From the NCBI GenBank assembly GCA_022702545.1, contig JAHRBC010000002.1, positions 186,001-250,000 of the forward strand: a stretch of 64,000 nucleotides of DNA, given 5' to 3'. This DNA comes from Phycomyces nitens. Taxonomy: Eukaryota > Mucoromycota > Mucoromycetes > Mucorales > Phycomycetaceae. Positions 50,405-61,666 of the stretch are shown here, one piece after another. Within the stretch, counting starts at the first letter, position 1; each line of letters opens with the position of its first letter. Under the pieces are notes generated by a model. It was not told the DNA's origin. It saw nothing but the letters and a program-made list of their open reading frames with translations, and did not search any database. Both the position numbers and the translations under genes were made by a program.

Positions 50405-51983
50405 CTACTTGTGAGACAAACTAAAGGCATCCAGAGAGGTGGTGATTACGGCCACCAGGATTTCCATTGCAATCAGCCAGATAACAATCCACTCGAGATG
50501 TTCTCCGTGCGAACTATTTAAATGGTCTTTTAACATCTCCAAAAGGTCACTAATCACCTCTACACGTTGGTTTAGCAATTCTACACGTTGGGAAATCTCC
50601 AAATAGCTTCTGATGGCACTATAAAGAGGTTCAAGGGCAGGTTCAGACCAAAAGATCTCGGGTGTATCGAGAATATTTGAGACCAAATTCACATTGATAC
50701 GCATAATGAAGAGTTGGCCAATCTTTTTGGTAATGGCAGTTCTAATGGCAGTAATTAGGACCACCTTCTTCAGACTTTTTTTGTTTTATTATTATTATTA
50801 TTATTGTGCCATACCTTGACATTTGAATTGTCCCACTTTCGGCCATAACCTGAGGAATGTATTTTGTCTCATTGATTGTATCGTCAATAAGACGCTCAAA
50901 CAGGGTCATCTTGACACTCTGGGCAATTGCATGGGCAATAGTAAGCTTGACCAGATAATTGGAAGGATGGCGAAGGGTGATGATGTCGTTATAGATTCTG
51001 TGCATGGTACGTTAGTCCTGTTCAGCTCTGTATTCGCAAAGCTACTCTTTACCGTGGCTGGTAATATTCATTGTAATGATAATTGAATGCTTCGGTTTCT
51101 ACATCGTCACTTTCTAAATCCACAACAGTCAATATCGAAAACGGTTTTCTTTGTGTTTTTGCTCACCCAGCTTTTCATCTTCAAAGGGCTCTAGTTCTTT
51201 CAGCACCCTTTGCTCTTCTTGTAATGTCATTCCCCAAAAGACAACCACACCATAATCAAACAGGAACATTTCAGGCAGGCTATTTACTGCCGTGGATACA
51301 TCGTTCGGAGCGTTTTCTTTGGGAGGCGAAATAGGGAATTTTAAGGCATAGGGCGTATACACACTAATGGAACCTTTGGCCATCAGTCCTTTCCCTCCCC
51401 CACCACAAAGTGTGCCTCGAGCAAAACCTCTTTTTCTTTTTTCTTTTTCAAATAAAATGCCCCACCGGCCCACACATTCTTATATTATTGGTTTTACTGT
51501 CGCCTTACCATTCATCAAAACGCTTGGGGGCAGCTCCGTTTAAGCGTTTCTTGCCTTGAAGATACTTTGTCAGGTCGTCCATACGATAGGCTCTACATAG
51601 ACATAGATGATTCAGTCTCTAGATCGCCGCCAGCTGTCATGTTCTTACGAGGCAGTGCAGTAGGCAGTGACGCGAGAGAGTTCATCACGGTTAATTTTGC
51701 TAAGTCGTTCTGCCTCGATTCTTGCTGATCCATGAGGGATCTGTGCAAGCTGTGTATAGACATCGGCATCGATATCGTCTGGCATCAACACTTGGTCGTC
51801 GTCATCCGGAAACAATTTCAACTTTTGTGATATTTTCGTTGTGCGATTGGGTTGCTTGGGTTTAGTACGGACAGCACCCGGTGTAGTGGGTGTTGTGCCA
51901 CTGTAAACCTGTACACCTTCCTGTAGGAGAGGCGTGGTATCAGACAGCAAGGGATATTGTCGGCGGGAATCTCTTTTGGACAT
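50405..51983 (-). CDS. RMD1/RMND1-family DUF155 protein
   Basis: The protein carries the DUF155 (Rmd1/Rmd8/RMND1) domain: a disordered N-terminus (MSKRDSRRQYPLLSD, TPTTPGAVRTKPKQPNR), the LFDYGVVVFWGM motif, KMTLFERLIDD, the central helical part (IGQLFIMRINVNLVSNILDTPEIFW, quoted by position near 50630-50730) and a C-terminal membrane segment (LEWIVIWLIAMEILVAVI). Yeast Rmd1 and Rmd8 are cytosolic or microtubule-associated proteins needed for meiotic division; RMND1 is mitochondrial. No clear mitochondrial presequence is seen, so an Rmd1/Rmd8-like role is favoured. The start is the ATG at 51983, and several short introns are spliced (for example, exon 1 ends near 51649). Identity is firm; function is inferred from the family. 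Confidence 0.85.
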
Positions 51984-52152
51984 TTACAAAACAGTTATTT
52001 TCCCGTTTCTTTTTCTTTTTCTTTTTCTTTTTATTTGTGAACCGGGTCATTAAAAAGTGATTTGAGTTCATCGATGAAGCCAAGCAGAAAATGTGACAGC
52101 TAAAAACCATTGCATAGCCCACGTGTCCTGCCGTTTGTCTTCTTTTATGCAG

Positions 52153-53476
52153 TTAATCCTCTCTCCAGGCAACATGGACCTCATCAGTTCGAAATCTTTG
52201 GGTACATGTACTCTCCTCAAGAGGTGTAGTGAATCCAGTTTTGAATGAAAGTAATCCAGCATGAGCAATCATGATACCATTATCAATACAAAACCTATCA
52301 CAGACCTGTCAATATCCCAAAAACTACAAGTGTCTTTTGGCTACCTTTCATCAGTTGCACACACTGTGCTTCCACGTTCCTTAGCCATCTGCTCCATCAT
52401 CTCCTGCAGCCTAACGTTACCTAGTATATAGCCAGACAACCGTTAACCAAGCACAGTTTACAGTTTAATCAACCTACATCCCACACCACCAACCAACAGC
52501 ACTTCTGTTGATTCCACATGTGCCATTGCACGTTCGGTAATCTCAACCAGCATTGCAAAAAGGGTCTCTTGTAAAGAGAAACAGAGATCTTCGGGTGTTA
52601 CGAGGCCTTTTGGAAGTTGATCGCTTGCAATTTGTTCAATATGCGATAGGATTCCAGAAAATGACACGTCCATTCCTTTGACAGAGTAAGGTAATGGGAT
52701 AAAGTTCTTTCCACTTTTTAAACAACCTCTTTTTTAATTCTTTGCAATACACCTCTGCTACAAAAACAAAAGCCATCCTTACCGTTTCGCATACTGTTCA
52801 ATATTGTAACCTGGGCTGGGATCATTTGACAGATTAAGAATGCGTGCAAATCTGTCCAAACAGTTGCCAATAGCTATATCCAATGTCTCGCCAAAGATTC
52901 TGTAGCGCTGCTGGGAGTACGCAATCACTTGAGTGTTTCCGCCACTGACATAAAGAACTACTGGGTTGACGGCACCTGTCACTTCACGACCCATCTCGAT
53001 ATCTGTTGACAAGATTTGATCAGATTTTGAAAATCGCAAGACAAGTTTTATTACGGCCAACACAGTGATTGACTCCCACGAGTGGTTTATTCCACATGAG
53101 CGAGAGGGTGCGTGCAACCACAGCTACTGATGTCAATGGAGCGCCCATGCCAGGACCTATGATAGTAAATAGATCGGTATTTCATAAAGTGCAATGAATG
53201 AAATAAATAAATAAAGATCAATCGTCTACCCTTTGTGAAGCAAATGACATCAATATCATTGTGAGTCATCTTTGCATCCGCAAGTGCATCCTTGAGAACT
53301 TTTAAAATGCAATCTCTGTGATGCTGTGCAGTGTCGCGCGGAAGGAATCCTTGGCCGGGAGGTGTAATGTAGGTATCCCTGACATTGGCCAATATTTCAA
53401 CCTTTCCATTGTCGTGGCGAATAATTCCTACTCCAAGTTTGTTGGCAGAGCCTTCAAACCCAATTGCAACAACCAT
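52153..53476 (-). CDS. KAE1: KAE1/OSGEP tRNA threonylcarbamoyladenosine transferase, KEOPS subunit
   Basis: The catalytic subunit of the KEOPS/EKC complex, which transfers threonylcarbamoyl to A37 of ANN-decoding tRNAs. The ATG at 53476 gives [18 protein letters not shown]. Splicing rebuilds GPGMGAPL and the metal-binding NHCVGHIEMGR (His-x3-His), then [38 protein letters not shown] and [10 protein letters not shown], ending [15 protein letters not shown]. Length is about 350 residues, matching OSGEP (335) and Kae1 (386) and lacking a mitochondrial presequence, so this is the cytosolic form rather than Qri7. About six exons. It is the last gene before the transposon cluster. Confidence 0.92.
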
Positions 53477-54517
53477 GATTGATTGAGTGATGGATTAGAC
53501 CCAGATATGAAAATAAAAGTAAAAGTATAAGCTTTGGCGAATTTCCAAAAAAAAAATTCTAGCAAAAATACCACAGCATTTGGCTTCTCAGACCAACCGT
53601 ATTTATGGCGGGTATTAAAATTAAGTAGTGGATTTTTGATGCAAAAGAAGTATATATTGAATTGCTCATCCAAAAATACAGAGAGATACCTCTATTTAAC
53701 AATATGAGCTGTTTTATCTTGACAGACTTGCAAGCCTTGGATTATGTCTAAAAGTCTATATTTGAACATTTCTAATTGGGGTATTTATCAAGTACAAAAA
53801 ACTAGTAAAAACAACCATGTGGATCTTGGGCAATAGGTAATGCGCTCTAATTACCTATGCTATACAAAATGATAGTAAAAGGGAATAAAATCTGGTCTAC
53901 TTGCGTTACGTTTGTTTGGATCAAGGTGATGATATATACTCTTATAAGCCAATGTTAATATAAACAATTAAACCATTGACTCTCTCTTTTTTTTGTCTGT
54001 AGCCAATAAAAGAATTTAGCGAATAATTGAACCTAGTATTGCTGTGGACTGCAGTAATCAGATAATTGCTTTTTTCAAGTATGAGACCTTTCCATGTAAG
54101 CACAATCATGGCTTACTCTGCCAAGCATGAAGAATGGAAAACTAATGGTAATGCAATGTAATATGCGTTAATTAGGGTTAAATACTTGTAATTATATTGT
54201 TACTGAAACAGATAACTTTATTGAAATTAAGATTAATGACCACTTAAGGGGCAGTTAGGAAAAAGGGGAGAGTAATGGGGAATACATACCAAAATACAAA
54301 TTGGTGGTAAAGAAATTGAGATAGAGTAAACATTCATAACTAGAAAACCACAATCGTGGACTTAAAGTCTAGGCCACTACAAAAGTCTAAGGGTATTATG
54401 TAGATGAAACTTATGAAATAAGCTACTGAATTATATAGTTTTACTATGCTTTTGATAATATATGATCGTGATCCGTCGTAGACTAAAAAGATATGGGGGT
54501 GAACTAAATCATCATAC
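53477..54517. other. KAE1 upstream region and A+T-rich gap
   Basis: It contains the KAE1 promoter and A+T-rich DNA with no supported gene. It ends at the CTATT target duplication (54518-54522) of the LTR retrotransposon. Confidence 0.55.
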
Positions 54518-54522
54518 CTATT

Positions 54523-54676
54523 TGTGATAGTTGTCTTAGGGGAATAACCTCTCTTCTTTATTAGATGTAATACAATGGAAAGATATATTATAATTAGTGT
54601 AACTTATAGTGAGATAAAAAGGATAGGTGATATTATAGGAGTATTACTATATTGTAGTTCTGGTCTGACAGTCACA
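54523..54676 (-). repeat. 3' LTR of gypsy element (154 bp)
   Basis: A direct repeat of 61513-61666, identical except for one A/T difference near its right end (54670). The ends are TGTGA...TCACA, the canonical TG/CA termini. It is bounded by the CTATT duplication on its left and the polypurine tract on its right. Confidence 0.97.
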
Positions 54677-54689
54677 TCATCCCCCTTCT
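54677..54689 (-). other. Polypurine tract of gypsy element
   Basis: On the minus strand AGAAGGGGGATGA abuts the 3' LTR. This purine-rich run is where plus-strand DNA synthesis would start during reverse transcription. Confidence 0.85.
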
Positions 54690-55410
54690 AGGTGAGAACC
54701 TATTTGTTTCGAGGGAAAAGGTACAGTTGGTCTCGGTTTGCCATTGTCGTTTTCTTGCTGTTCTTTGTGTCTACAATCTGGAAACTTGTTCCCTTGTCGT
54801 TTGTTTCTTTCTGAATAATCCAGGGACCTGTGAATTTGGCGTTTGGGAATTTCCAAGTTTCTTTTGGCTTTATCTTGTAGACCACGTCTCCTACTTTGAA
54901 TCTTGGTCTTTGCATTCGATTTTTGTTATAATATTTTTGCTGTTGCTCTTGGGACTTTTGGATGTTTACTCGGATATTTTGTTGTAGTAGTGGCAGGTAA
55001 TGGTTTAAGTATGCTATCCACGTTTTGGTAGTATGGGACTGCATGTTTGGTAGACTAAGATTGGCTGTTGTTGGAAGGCTCGCCTTTCTACCAAACATTG
55101 CTTGAAAAGGTGATGTTCTGGTGGATGCTTGCTTGGACGTGTTGATGGCAAAGGTTATGAATGGGAGATATTCATCCCACAACTCTGGTTCTTTTTCCAC
55201 GAATATTGCTAATACTGTTTTTACTGTTTTGTTCATTCTTTCCACTAATCCGTCTGTCTGCGGATGTTCTATACTAGTAGTCGATTTCGTTATGCCTAGT
55301 CTGGCACATACTGTTTTCATTGCTTCTGATATGAAGTTTGTTCCATTGTCTGTGATCAATCTGTTTGGGACGCCATATTTGAGGACCACTTGGAATAATA
55401 AGATGTTTGC

Positions 55411-55698
55411 TGTCAGGAACCTATCTATACAAGGAATAGGACAGGAGAAACAGGCAGAGAGTTATAGAAAGATTCCTTTATTAAAGATGTTGTTTGCTTG
55501 ATCTTTCTATTGACCAAGCTCTAAGGTCATTTATATACTTTTTAGTTCTAGCTATGTTTGAGACAATTAAGAAGAGATTGGTGTTGTTGCAGAATGAAAC
55601 ATAGTTATGTTTCATTAATGATATTGGTTCTTTGAGAGCAATACATAGATATGAATCTGATTGTATTGTTTCAGGAATCCGATTGGTGATTTCTGACA
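55411..55698. mobile_element. Solo LTR, 288 bp, inserted in the integrase region
   Basis: The termini TGTCAG...CTGACA are inverted and flanked by TTTGC duplications (55406-55410 and 55699-55703). Its removal with one duplication restores the integrase frame exactly (ANILLFQ then VVLKYGVPNRL). It is unrelated to the host element's LTR. A diverged relative of its 3' half lies at about 62170-62337. Confidence 0.93.
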
Positions 55699-57264
55699 TT
55701 TGCAATTTCATTGGAGTTGAACTGGGATAGTGCTGCTGTGATTAACCATTTGGTGAGGTACTCCATGATGACTAAGAGATACCTGTTTCCTTTCTTTGAT
55801 ACTGGCAATACTGCTATGTTGGCAGCCCACACCTCCCCCGGTGAGCTTACCTGTATGCTCGTTAGTGTGCCAAATTTGTGTGTTGGGTGCTTATGTCATA
55901 AACATTTTTTGCATCGGTTGACAAACTCGCAAGTGTCTTCATGTATGGTAGGCCACCACGCACTACCTTTCGCTTTTTTGAGGGTCTTGTCGTGGCCAAA
56001 ATGACCAGTGGTAGGATGGTTGTGGACTGACTCAAGATAGGTCTGCCTCAGGGAGAAAGGCAAAACAATAACTGGGGCTCTCGGGTTATGACAGAGTATG
56101 TCTTTTATCTAAAACAGTGAGTTTCTCTTTGTTGCTTCCAGTTGTGATATTTCTGGGTCCCACTGTTAGCATTCACGGACCATCTCTTGGGTTATGCCTT
56201 GTGGCTCATCCTGTTCTATACTCATAGTGTTGCATATTCGGCTCAATGCATTGGCGTCTTTGTTATCAACACCTCGTCTGTAAATAACGGTGAATTCATA
56301 TGCCATGGATTCTACAACCCATCTTGCTATTCTGCCTCGGGGGTTCTTTGTTGATAGAATGATTTTCAGCACAATGTGATCAGTGTAGACTGTTAGAATT
56401 GCCCCATGCACATAGCAGTGAAAATATCTCAAAGCCCATACAACTGCTAGACATTCTCTTTCAGTTGCACTATAATTTTGCTCAGTGGGAGACAGAGATC
56501 AACTGGCAAAGGCAACTGGTCTTGCTCCTTGGACGAGGGCTGCTCCCAATCCCATGTCACTAGCATCGGTATGTATATTGTATGGTTGATTTGGGTCAGG
56601 ATATGCTAGTTGGGGTAAGTGAGCCAAATATTCCTTTAGTTTGTTGAAGGCCTCCTTAGTCTCAGTTGTCCATTTCCACTCCACGTCTTTCTTCAATAGT
56701 TTATACAGAGGTGTCACTATTTGCAATAGATTTTCTAAAAATCTATGGTAGAAGTTGCTGATACCAAGGAATCGTTGTAGTTCCTTTACTGACGATGGTG
56801 CTGGCCACTCTGTTATCACTTTACTTTTCGTTGGATCTGGACGGATTCCATTCTCTGACACTAGAAAACCTAGGAACTTGACTTCGGTTACAAGGAATTG
56901 GCATTTCTTGAGATTTATCTTGAGGTTCCATTTTGCCAATATTGTGATGACCTGTTCTACGTGTTTAGTGTGATCTTCTTTGTTTTTCGAGAATATGAGG
57001 ACATCATCTATATAAACCGTCACGAATAGTAAGTTTCCAATTACTTGCTGCATAAATCGTTAGAACGTTGCTGGTCCATTTGTAACTCCAAATGGCATTA
57101 CAAGAAATTCAAACAATCCATCTTCTGTGCAGTATGCTGTCTTGCAGATATCTTTTGGATCCACGGGTATCTGCCAATATCCAGCCTTTAGGTTGATTGT
57201 TGAGAAGATTTTTGTATTTATCATCCGGTCGAGTAGATTGTCTATGTGCGGTAAGGGATATTTG

Positions 57265-57645
57265 TGTTAAATCAGAGGAAAACAAAGCATGGACAAGAGT
57301 ACGGTGAGACTTTGTTTATTAAGAGAGAGAGAATTTGTGAAATAAGATGATGACTATTGCTATTCGTATTGTGCGTTTATATAGACATTGAGATGAGTGC
57401 TAGTAATGATATGATGATATCATGTAATGTCTGTTCTCTCTACCAACTATTATATATGACTTGTTATTTTACTTAGTACTATTAACCTGTGTGTTGGTAC
57501 TAGTTGTTAGTGTGTCTTTACGTATGAATAATGTATTTGGGAAGGTACACTCTTTAGTGCACTTCCAGTAGGTCGGTTATTCAATATGTTTCAATATTGG
57601 TAATTTGTGTTAATGTTTCAATCTACGATTATGTTGGATACAACA
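57265..57645. mobile_element. Solo LTR, 381 bp, inserted in the RT region
   Basis: The termini TGTT...AACA are flanked by ATTTG duplications (57260-57264 and 57646-57650). Removing it with one duplication restores the RT frame (KDK then YPLPHIDNLLDRM). It differs from both the host LTR and the other solo LTR, so a third LTR family is represented. Confidence 0.93.
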
Positions 57646-60137
57646 ATTTGTCTTTTTGTGTGATTGAGTTGAGGCGCTTGTAGTTGATACAGACTCTTAG
57701 GGAGCCGTCAGGCTTCAGAGCTAGTATGGGTGGTGAGCACCACGGGCTGTTGCTGGGCCTGATTACTCTGGCTTCTAACATCTTCTCTGTTTCTTCTTTG
57801 AGCACTTTGCTCTCTGCTGGTGATCGTCTGATTCTTTGTATGAATACCGGAAGGGCATCTCCAGTCTCAATTCTGTGGTAAACGGGTGCATTGGTTATTG
57901 TCTGTACTGGGCTTTGGTCATACACTTTGGGATATTTTTCCAATATTCTTTTTATTTCTTCATGCTCTATGGCGTCCATTTTTACTTCGTTGCTGTTCAG
58001 CATTACTTCTATCGTTTCTAGCTTGATTAGTCTCTTAGAGCATGGTTCTGGAACTAGTTTGTTAGTGCATAACCAGTCCATTCCTAGAATCATTGCCATA
58101 TTTTGTCTTTCAACCACTCTCATGATCATTGGATACTCTTTTTGTTGAATGGTTATTGTTTCCTGTATTTCGGTATCTGAGGTTGATTTTGAGGAGTTGC
58201 TGTATTCAATGGTTATTGCTATTGTTGGGTGTGTTAAGAGTCCCAGTTTTTTTACTAGCTCGTCACTGATTGAGATAATCATTGATCCTGTATCAACCAG
58301 TGCAGCTATTACGGATTCTCCAATATGAGCATCTATCATGAAACGTCTACTGTCTGTGTCTGCTGCATTTACAGTTTCTATGCTGACAGCTGTATTTTGC
58401 AAAAGTTGATTGAACAGTGTCGACTCGTACTCTCTCTCCTCAACCGGGCCTTGTTGCACTTGTGCTGGGTTTATTGTCTGGGTGTTACTTTTGGCCAACC
58501 AGCAATGTGCAGCTTTATGCCCCCTCTTGCCACAATTTTGGCAATCGCCATCAAAACGTGGGGTATAAGTTGACTGTTGGCCTTTAGAAAACTTTTTCCC
58601 ATGATACTTGGATTTGTTTTGTGAGGCTTGATTTTGGAAAGGTTGAAATTGTTGGGCATTCTGTTCCACATCTTCCATTGGTGTGGTTGTTTCCGTGGAT
58701 GGGCCTAGTTGCGAGGTTGGTTGCACAGGTTGATTGACCTGGGAGCCAATACCCAGTCCACTGGATGTGTTGAGGTCTGAGCTCTCGATAGCAATAGCAT
58801 ACTCAATGGTGGCTGACAATGTCTTTGGGTTTGCTCGTGCTACTTCTTTACGGACGTTTTCTCTAATGCATTTCTTGAAGAAAAAGAGCTTCAGTGTTTC
58901 GGACATGGTAGCTTTGACTCTTTGTAGGATCAAGGTGATCTTTGGTCCAAACAACTTCATACTCTCCTTCCCTTGTTTGAGGGCATTGAGTTTGTCCATG
59001 GCAATCTTGTCAGATCCTGCGGCGCCATAATAGCTTGTAAATTGCGTGGATACCAAGGCGTAGCTTTTTTGGACGTTCTCAGGCAAAGAGTTCCACCAAT
59101 GTGTCACATAGCCTTGCATGGCAACCATGAACTCTCTAGCCTTTGCTTCCTCATCCCAATCATGATAGTAGGCAGTTTTTTGGAAATTGATCAGCCAAGT
59201 GAAAGGATCATCTTGTCCGCTGCCTTTGAATAGTTGAACCTGGATTCTATTGTTTCATTTCAATACACCTGTATTGTTTTGGTGAGCAACTAATCCTGTT
59301 TGTCCGGTTTTGCTCTGTGGTATGCTTTCAGATACGGTGGCATAAGACAAGACTGATTCGGTTGAGCGTTTGTTGTGTTTTTCTATCTGATCTTGTCTAT
59401 GTTTCAGCTCTTCAATTTGTTTCTGCAAGTCAGTTTCTGTGGATGTTGGCGTTATGCTTTTGGTGGGTCCATCTCTACGACTTCCATTATTATATTCTGA
59501 CCATCTGTCTGGCCTAGACATCTGTTCATACATTTCATGTATGTTTCTCTGAAGTTGGGCCATTTCTCGACGATGTTGTTTATCTTTTTCAGCGAGTTGT
59601 CACAAGAGGGCCTTGGTACTTTCTTGACTATTTTTATGTCTTTGCATCTCTTGCCATTGTCAAGCTCTTTCTTTGGCGTCTTTTGAGCATTCTTCTTCTA
59701 GGATTCTTCTAATCCTCTCATTGCTTTCTTGCTCAAGACGTTCCATCTCAGCAGTTCGTCTTGCAATTAGTTGGGCTTCCAACTCTGCTTCTGCCCATGC
59801 TCTCAATTCACTCTTGTGCTGTATCTTCCATCGCTGTGTCTCTTCTGTCATCTCTTGTTCCTTTTGCTTTTGCCATTAGAACGAGTGCTGTTGATACAAG
59901 TTGTCTCTGTGAGACAGCTCTTCTTGGTACATAGCTTTGCGTTCTCTTGCCTCTGCCTCTCGCATGTAGAACTCTTGTTCAAGGCAACGTTGGTGAGCTA
60001 ACAACTCTTCTGGTGTATTATACACCCCATCCCCCCTCTGAGAGGTCAAAGACAACCCATCTGCAGGGTCAAACCACGGGTTGACCTCACTGTATCCGTT
60101 AAACTGGTCAAAAGGATTCATGCTAATTTAGGTACTA

Positions 60138-61485
60138 CAGTGAGCAGAACAAAGTAGCAGCCCAATGTTTAATAGCCGATATTGCATCATAAATAAAAAC
60201 TCTCTCTTTCCCTTCTAACACATCATTTCAAAACAACATGGAACAAACTAAATGCACAGAAAAGTCCCCAAAGGTTCACCCTTCTGGTTATAAGCAAACT
60301 GATGACACAACTCGTGCCATCATTGTACATGAGAGCATTAAGAATGGAACAAGCCAAGTGGACATAGCTAAAAAAGTCAGTGTCGGCAAAGGCGTCGTAA
60401 AGCGTGTCCTTAAAAGTTACAGAGAAACAGGCTCGCATAAAGCTTCTACACGATCTGGTAGACCACCAAAACTGAATAAAAGAGACAAAAGACAGATCAT
60501 TCTTGAGATTAGCCGAGATCCAACAGAGCCATTAACCAAGATCTGTAAAAACTTGGCTACACCTGTAGCAGACAAGACTCTATGCAAGTTTCTACGTGGA
60601 GTTGGTATTTACTCCCGTAGAATGATTTCAAAACCAAAGATTTCAGAAGTTAATCGAAAGAAGCGATTGCAATGGGCAAAAGAACATCTGACATGGAAAC
60701 TCACAGATTGGAACGCTATCATCTGGTCTGATGAGTCCCGTTTCAAGCTTCACGGAAGTGATGGGCGCAGGAGAGTTCTTAGGCGCAACAAGACCGGTTT
60801 TCGCCTCAACTTCATCTCACCAACCGTGAAGTTTGGTGGTGGTGCCATTATGGTCTGGGGGTGTTTTTATGGCAAGGGTGTCGGAGTTTTAGATGTCATG
60901 AAAGGAAATATTAATTCCAAGAAGTACATCAGCACCTTGGAAAGAGCTTACCTCCCTTCTTTAAATGCTTTTAAGCAAGACCAAAGCTGGAGGCGTTTTA
61001 AGCTACAGGAGGACAATGCCCGATGTCACACAAGTGCTTTGACGATGGCCTGGAAGAAAGAAAATCGTCTTCAGCTTATGGGTAACTGGCCAGCCCAAAG
61101 TCCAGACTTGAACCCCATAGAGCATGTTTGGGCTTACCTCAAGCGTCAGGTACGATCAAATAAGTACAACTTGATCAGTACCTATCATTTGAAGCATGCT
61201 GTTGAAAGGGAGTGGAAGAAAATACCAAAAGAGTATTTGGGGAGTTTAATCTCCAGCATGCCTAGAAGATGTCAGGCTGTTATTGATGCCAATGGTAATA
61301 ATACCAAATATTAAAAATATGTATTTTGTTATAAATTATAAAATTAAAATGTTCAATAAGTGTTTTGTAGTAATATGAGCTTCTTAACTAGTATCTTTGA
61401 TATGCTTTTTCAAATATGAAAACCATGCATGTTTTCAAAATATGCGGCAACTGAAAATTGGGCTGCTACTTTGTTCCGCTCACTG
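60138..61485 (+). mobile_element. Tc1/mariner element, 1348 bp, inserted between gypsy PBS and gag
   Basis: It is bounded by TA duplications (60136-60137 and 61486-61487) and terminal inverted repeats of about 29 bp with one mismatch (left 60138-60166, right 61457-61485) that start CAGTGAGC. It carries one intact transposase gene on the plus strand, opposite to its host retrotransposon. The intact ends and frame suggest a recent insertion. Confidence 0.95.
60238..61314 (+). CDS. Tc1/mariner transposase, intact, DD35E-type spacing
   Basis: A 358-residue cut-and-paste transposase without introns. The N-terminal paired-like helix-turn-helix region includes SQVDIAKKVSVGKGVVKRVL and a GRPPK hook between the two HTH units. 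The catalytic domain has IIWSDESRF (first Asp), FGGGAIMVWGCF, LQEDNARCH (second Asp) and SPDLNPIEHVW (Glu). I count 35 residues between the second Asp and the Glu, one more than the classic Tc1 DD34E. All catalytic residues are present and there are no stops, so it may be active. Start ATG at 60238 lies 100 bp from the left TIR end. Confidence 0.95.
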   Translation: MEQTKCTEKSPKVHPSGYKQTDDTTRAIIVHESIKNGTSQVDIAKKVSVGKGVVKRVLKSYRETGSHKASTRSGRPPKLNKRDKRQIILEISRDPTEPLTKICKNLATPVADKTLCKFLRGVGIYSRRMISKPKISEVNRKKRLQWAKEHLTWKLTDWNAIIWSDESRFKLHGSDGRRRVLRRNKTGFRLNFISPTVKFGGGAIMVWGCFYGKGVGVLDVMKGNINSKKYISTLERAYLPSLNAFKQDQSWRRFKLQEDNARCHTSALTMAWKKENRLQLMGNWPAQSPDLNPIEHVWAYLKRQVRSNKYNLISTYHLKHAVEREWKKIPKEYLGSLISSMPRRCQAVIDANGNNTKY

Positions 61486-61487
61486 TA

Positions 61488-61511
61488 GAATCAAACACTG
61501 CTTCTCCACCA
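61488..61511 (-). other. Candidate primer-binding site of gypsy element
   Basis: One base inside the 5' LTR the minus strand reads TGGTGGAGAAGCAG, complementary to a tRNA 3' end finishing in CTGCTTCTCCACCA. The leading TGG pairs with the tRNA CCA. I cannot name the tRNA. Confidence 0.7.
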
Positions 61512-61512
61512 A

Positions 61513-61666
61513 TGTGATAGTTGTCTTAGGGGAATAACCTCTCTTCTTTATTAGATGTAATACAATGGAAAGATATATTATAATTAGTGTAACTTATAGT
61601 GAGATAAAAAGGATAGGTGATATTATAGGAGTATTACTATATTGTAGTTCTGGTCTGACTGTCACA
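61513..61666 (-). repeat. 5' LTR of gypsy element (154 bp)
   Basis: A direct repeat of 54523-54676 with one difference (T here, A there, at 61660). It is followed on its right by the CTATT duplication at 61667-61671. The near identity implies a recent insertion or recent gene conversion. Confidence 0.97.

Larger units (their letters stand above)
54700..60121 (-). pseudogene. gypsy gag-pol polyprotein, nine in-frame stops, two LTR insertions
   Basis: A single frame runs from ATG at 60121 to the stop at 54700; removing the two solo LTR insertions with their duplications gives 1581 codons and no frameshift. Domains in order: coiled-coil-rich gag (about 60121-58700), CCHC zinc knuckle CQNCGKRGHKAAHCW (about 58544-58500), protease DTG (about 58295), RT including YIDDV (about 57010), RNase H (HTDASDMGLGA near 56565), integrase zinc-binding region and core (TDNGTNF and HPQTDGLVERMN) and a C-terminal FKVGDVVYKI domain. 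In-frame stops lie at 59878, 59662, 59602, 59257, 57062, 56501, 56168, 56111 and 55898 (first base, minus strand). All are TAA, TGA or TAG reachable from CAA, CGA or CAG by one C-to-T change. No chromodomain is seen. Confidence 0.92.

Noticed and set aside
37824..53476. Six adjacent genes on one strand as a functional cluster
   Set aside because: The products (chitin synthase, DNAJC11, WDR48, JMJD5, RMD1-like, KAE1) belong to unrelated pathways and each has its own spacing and introns.
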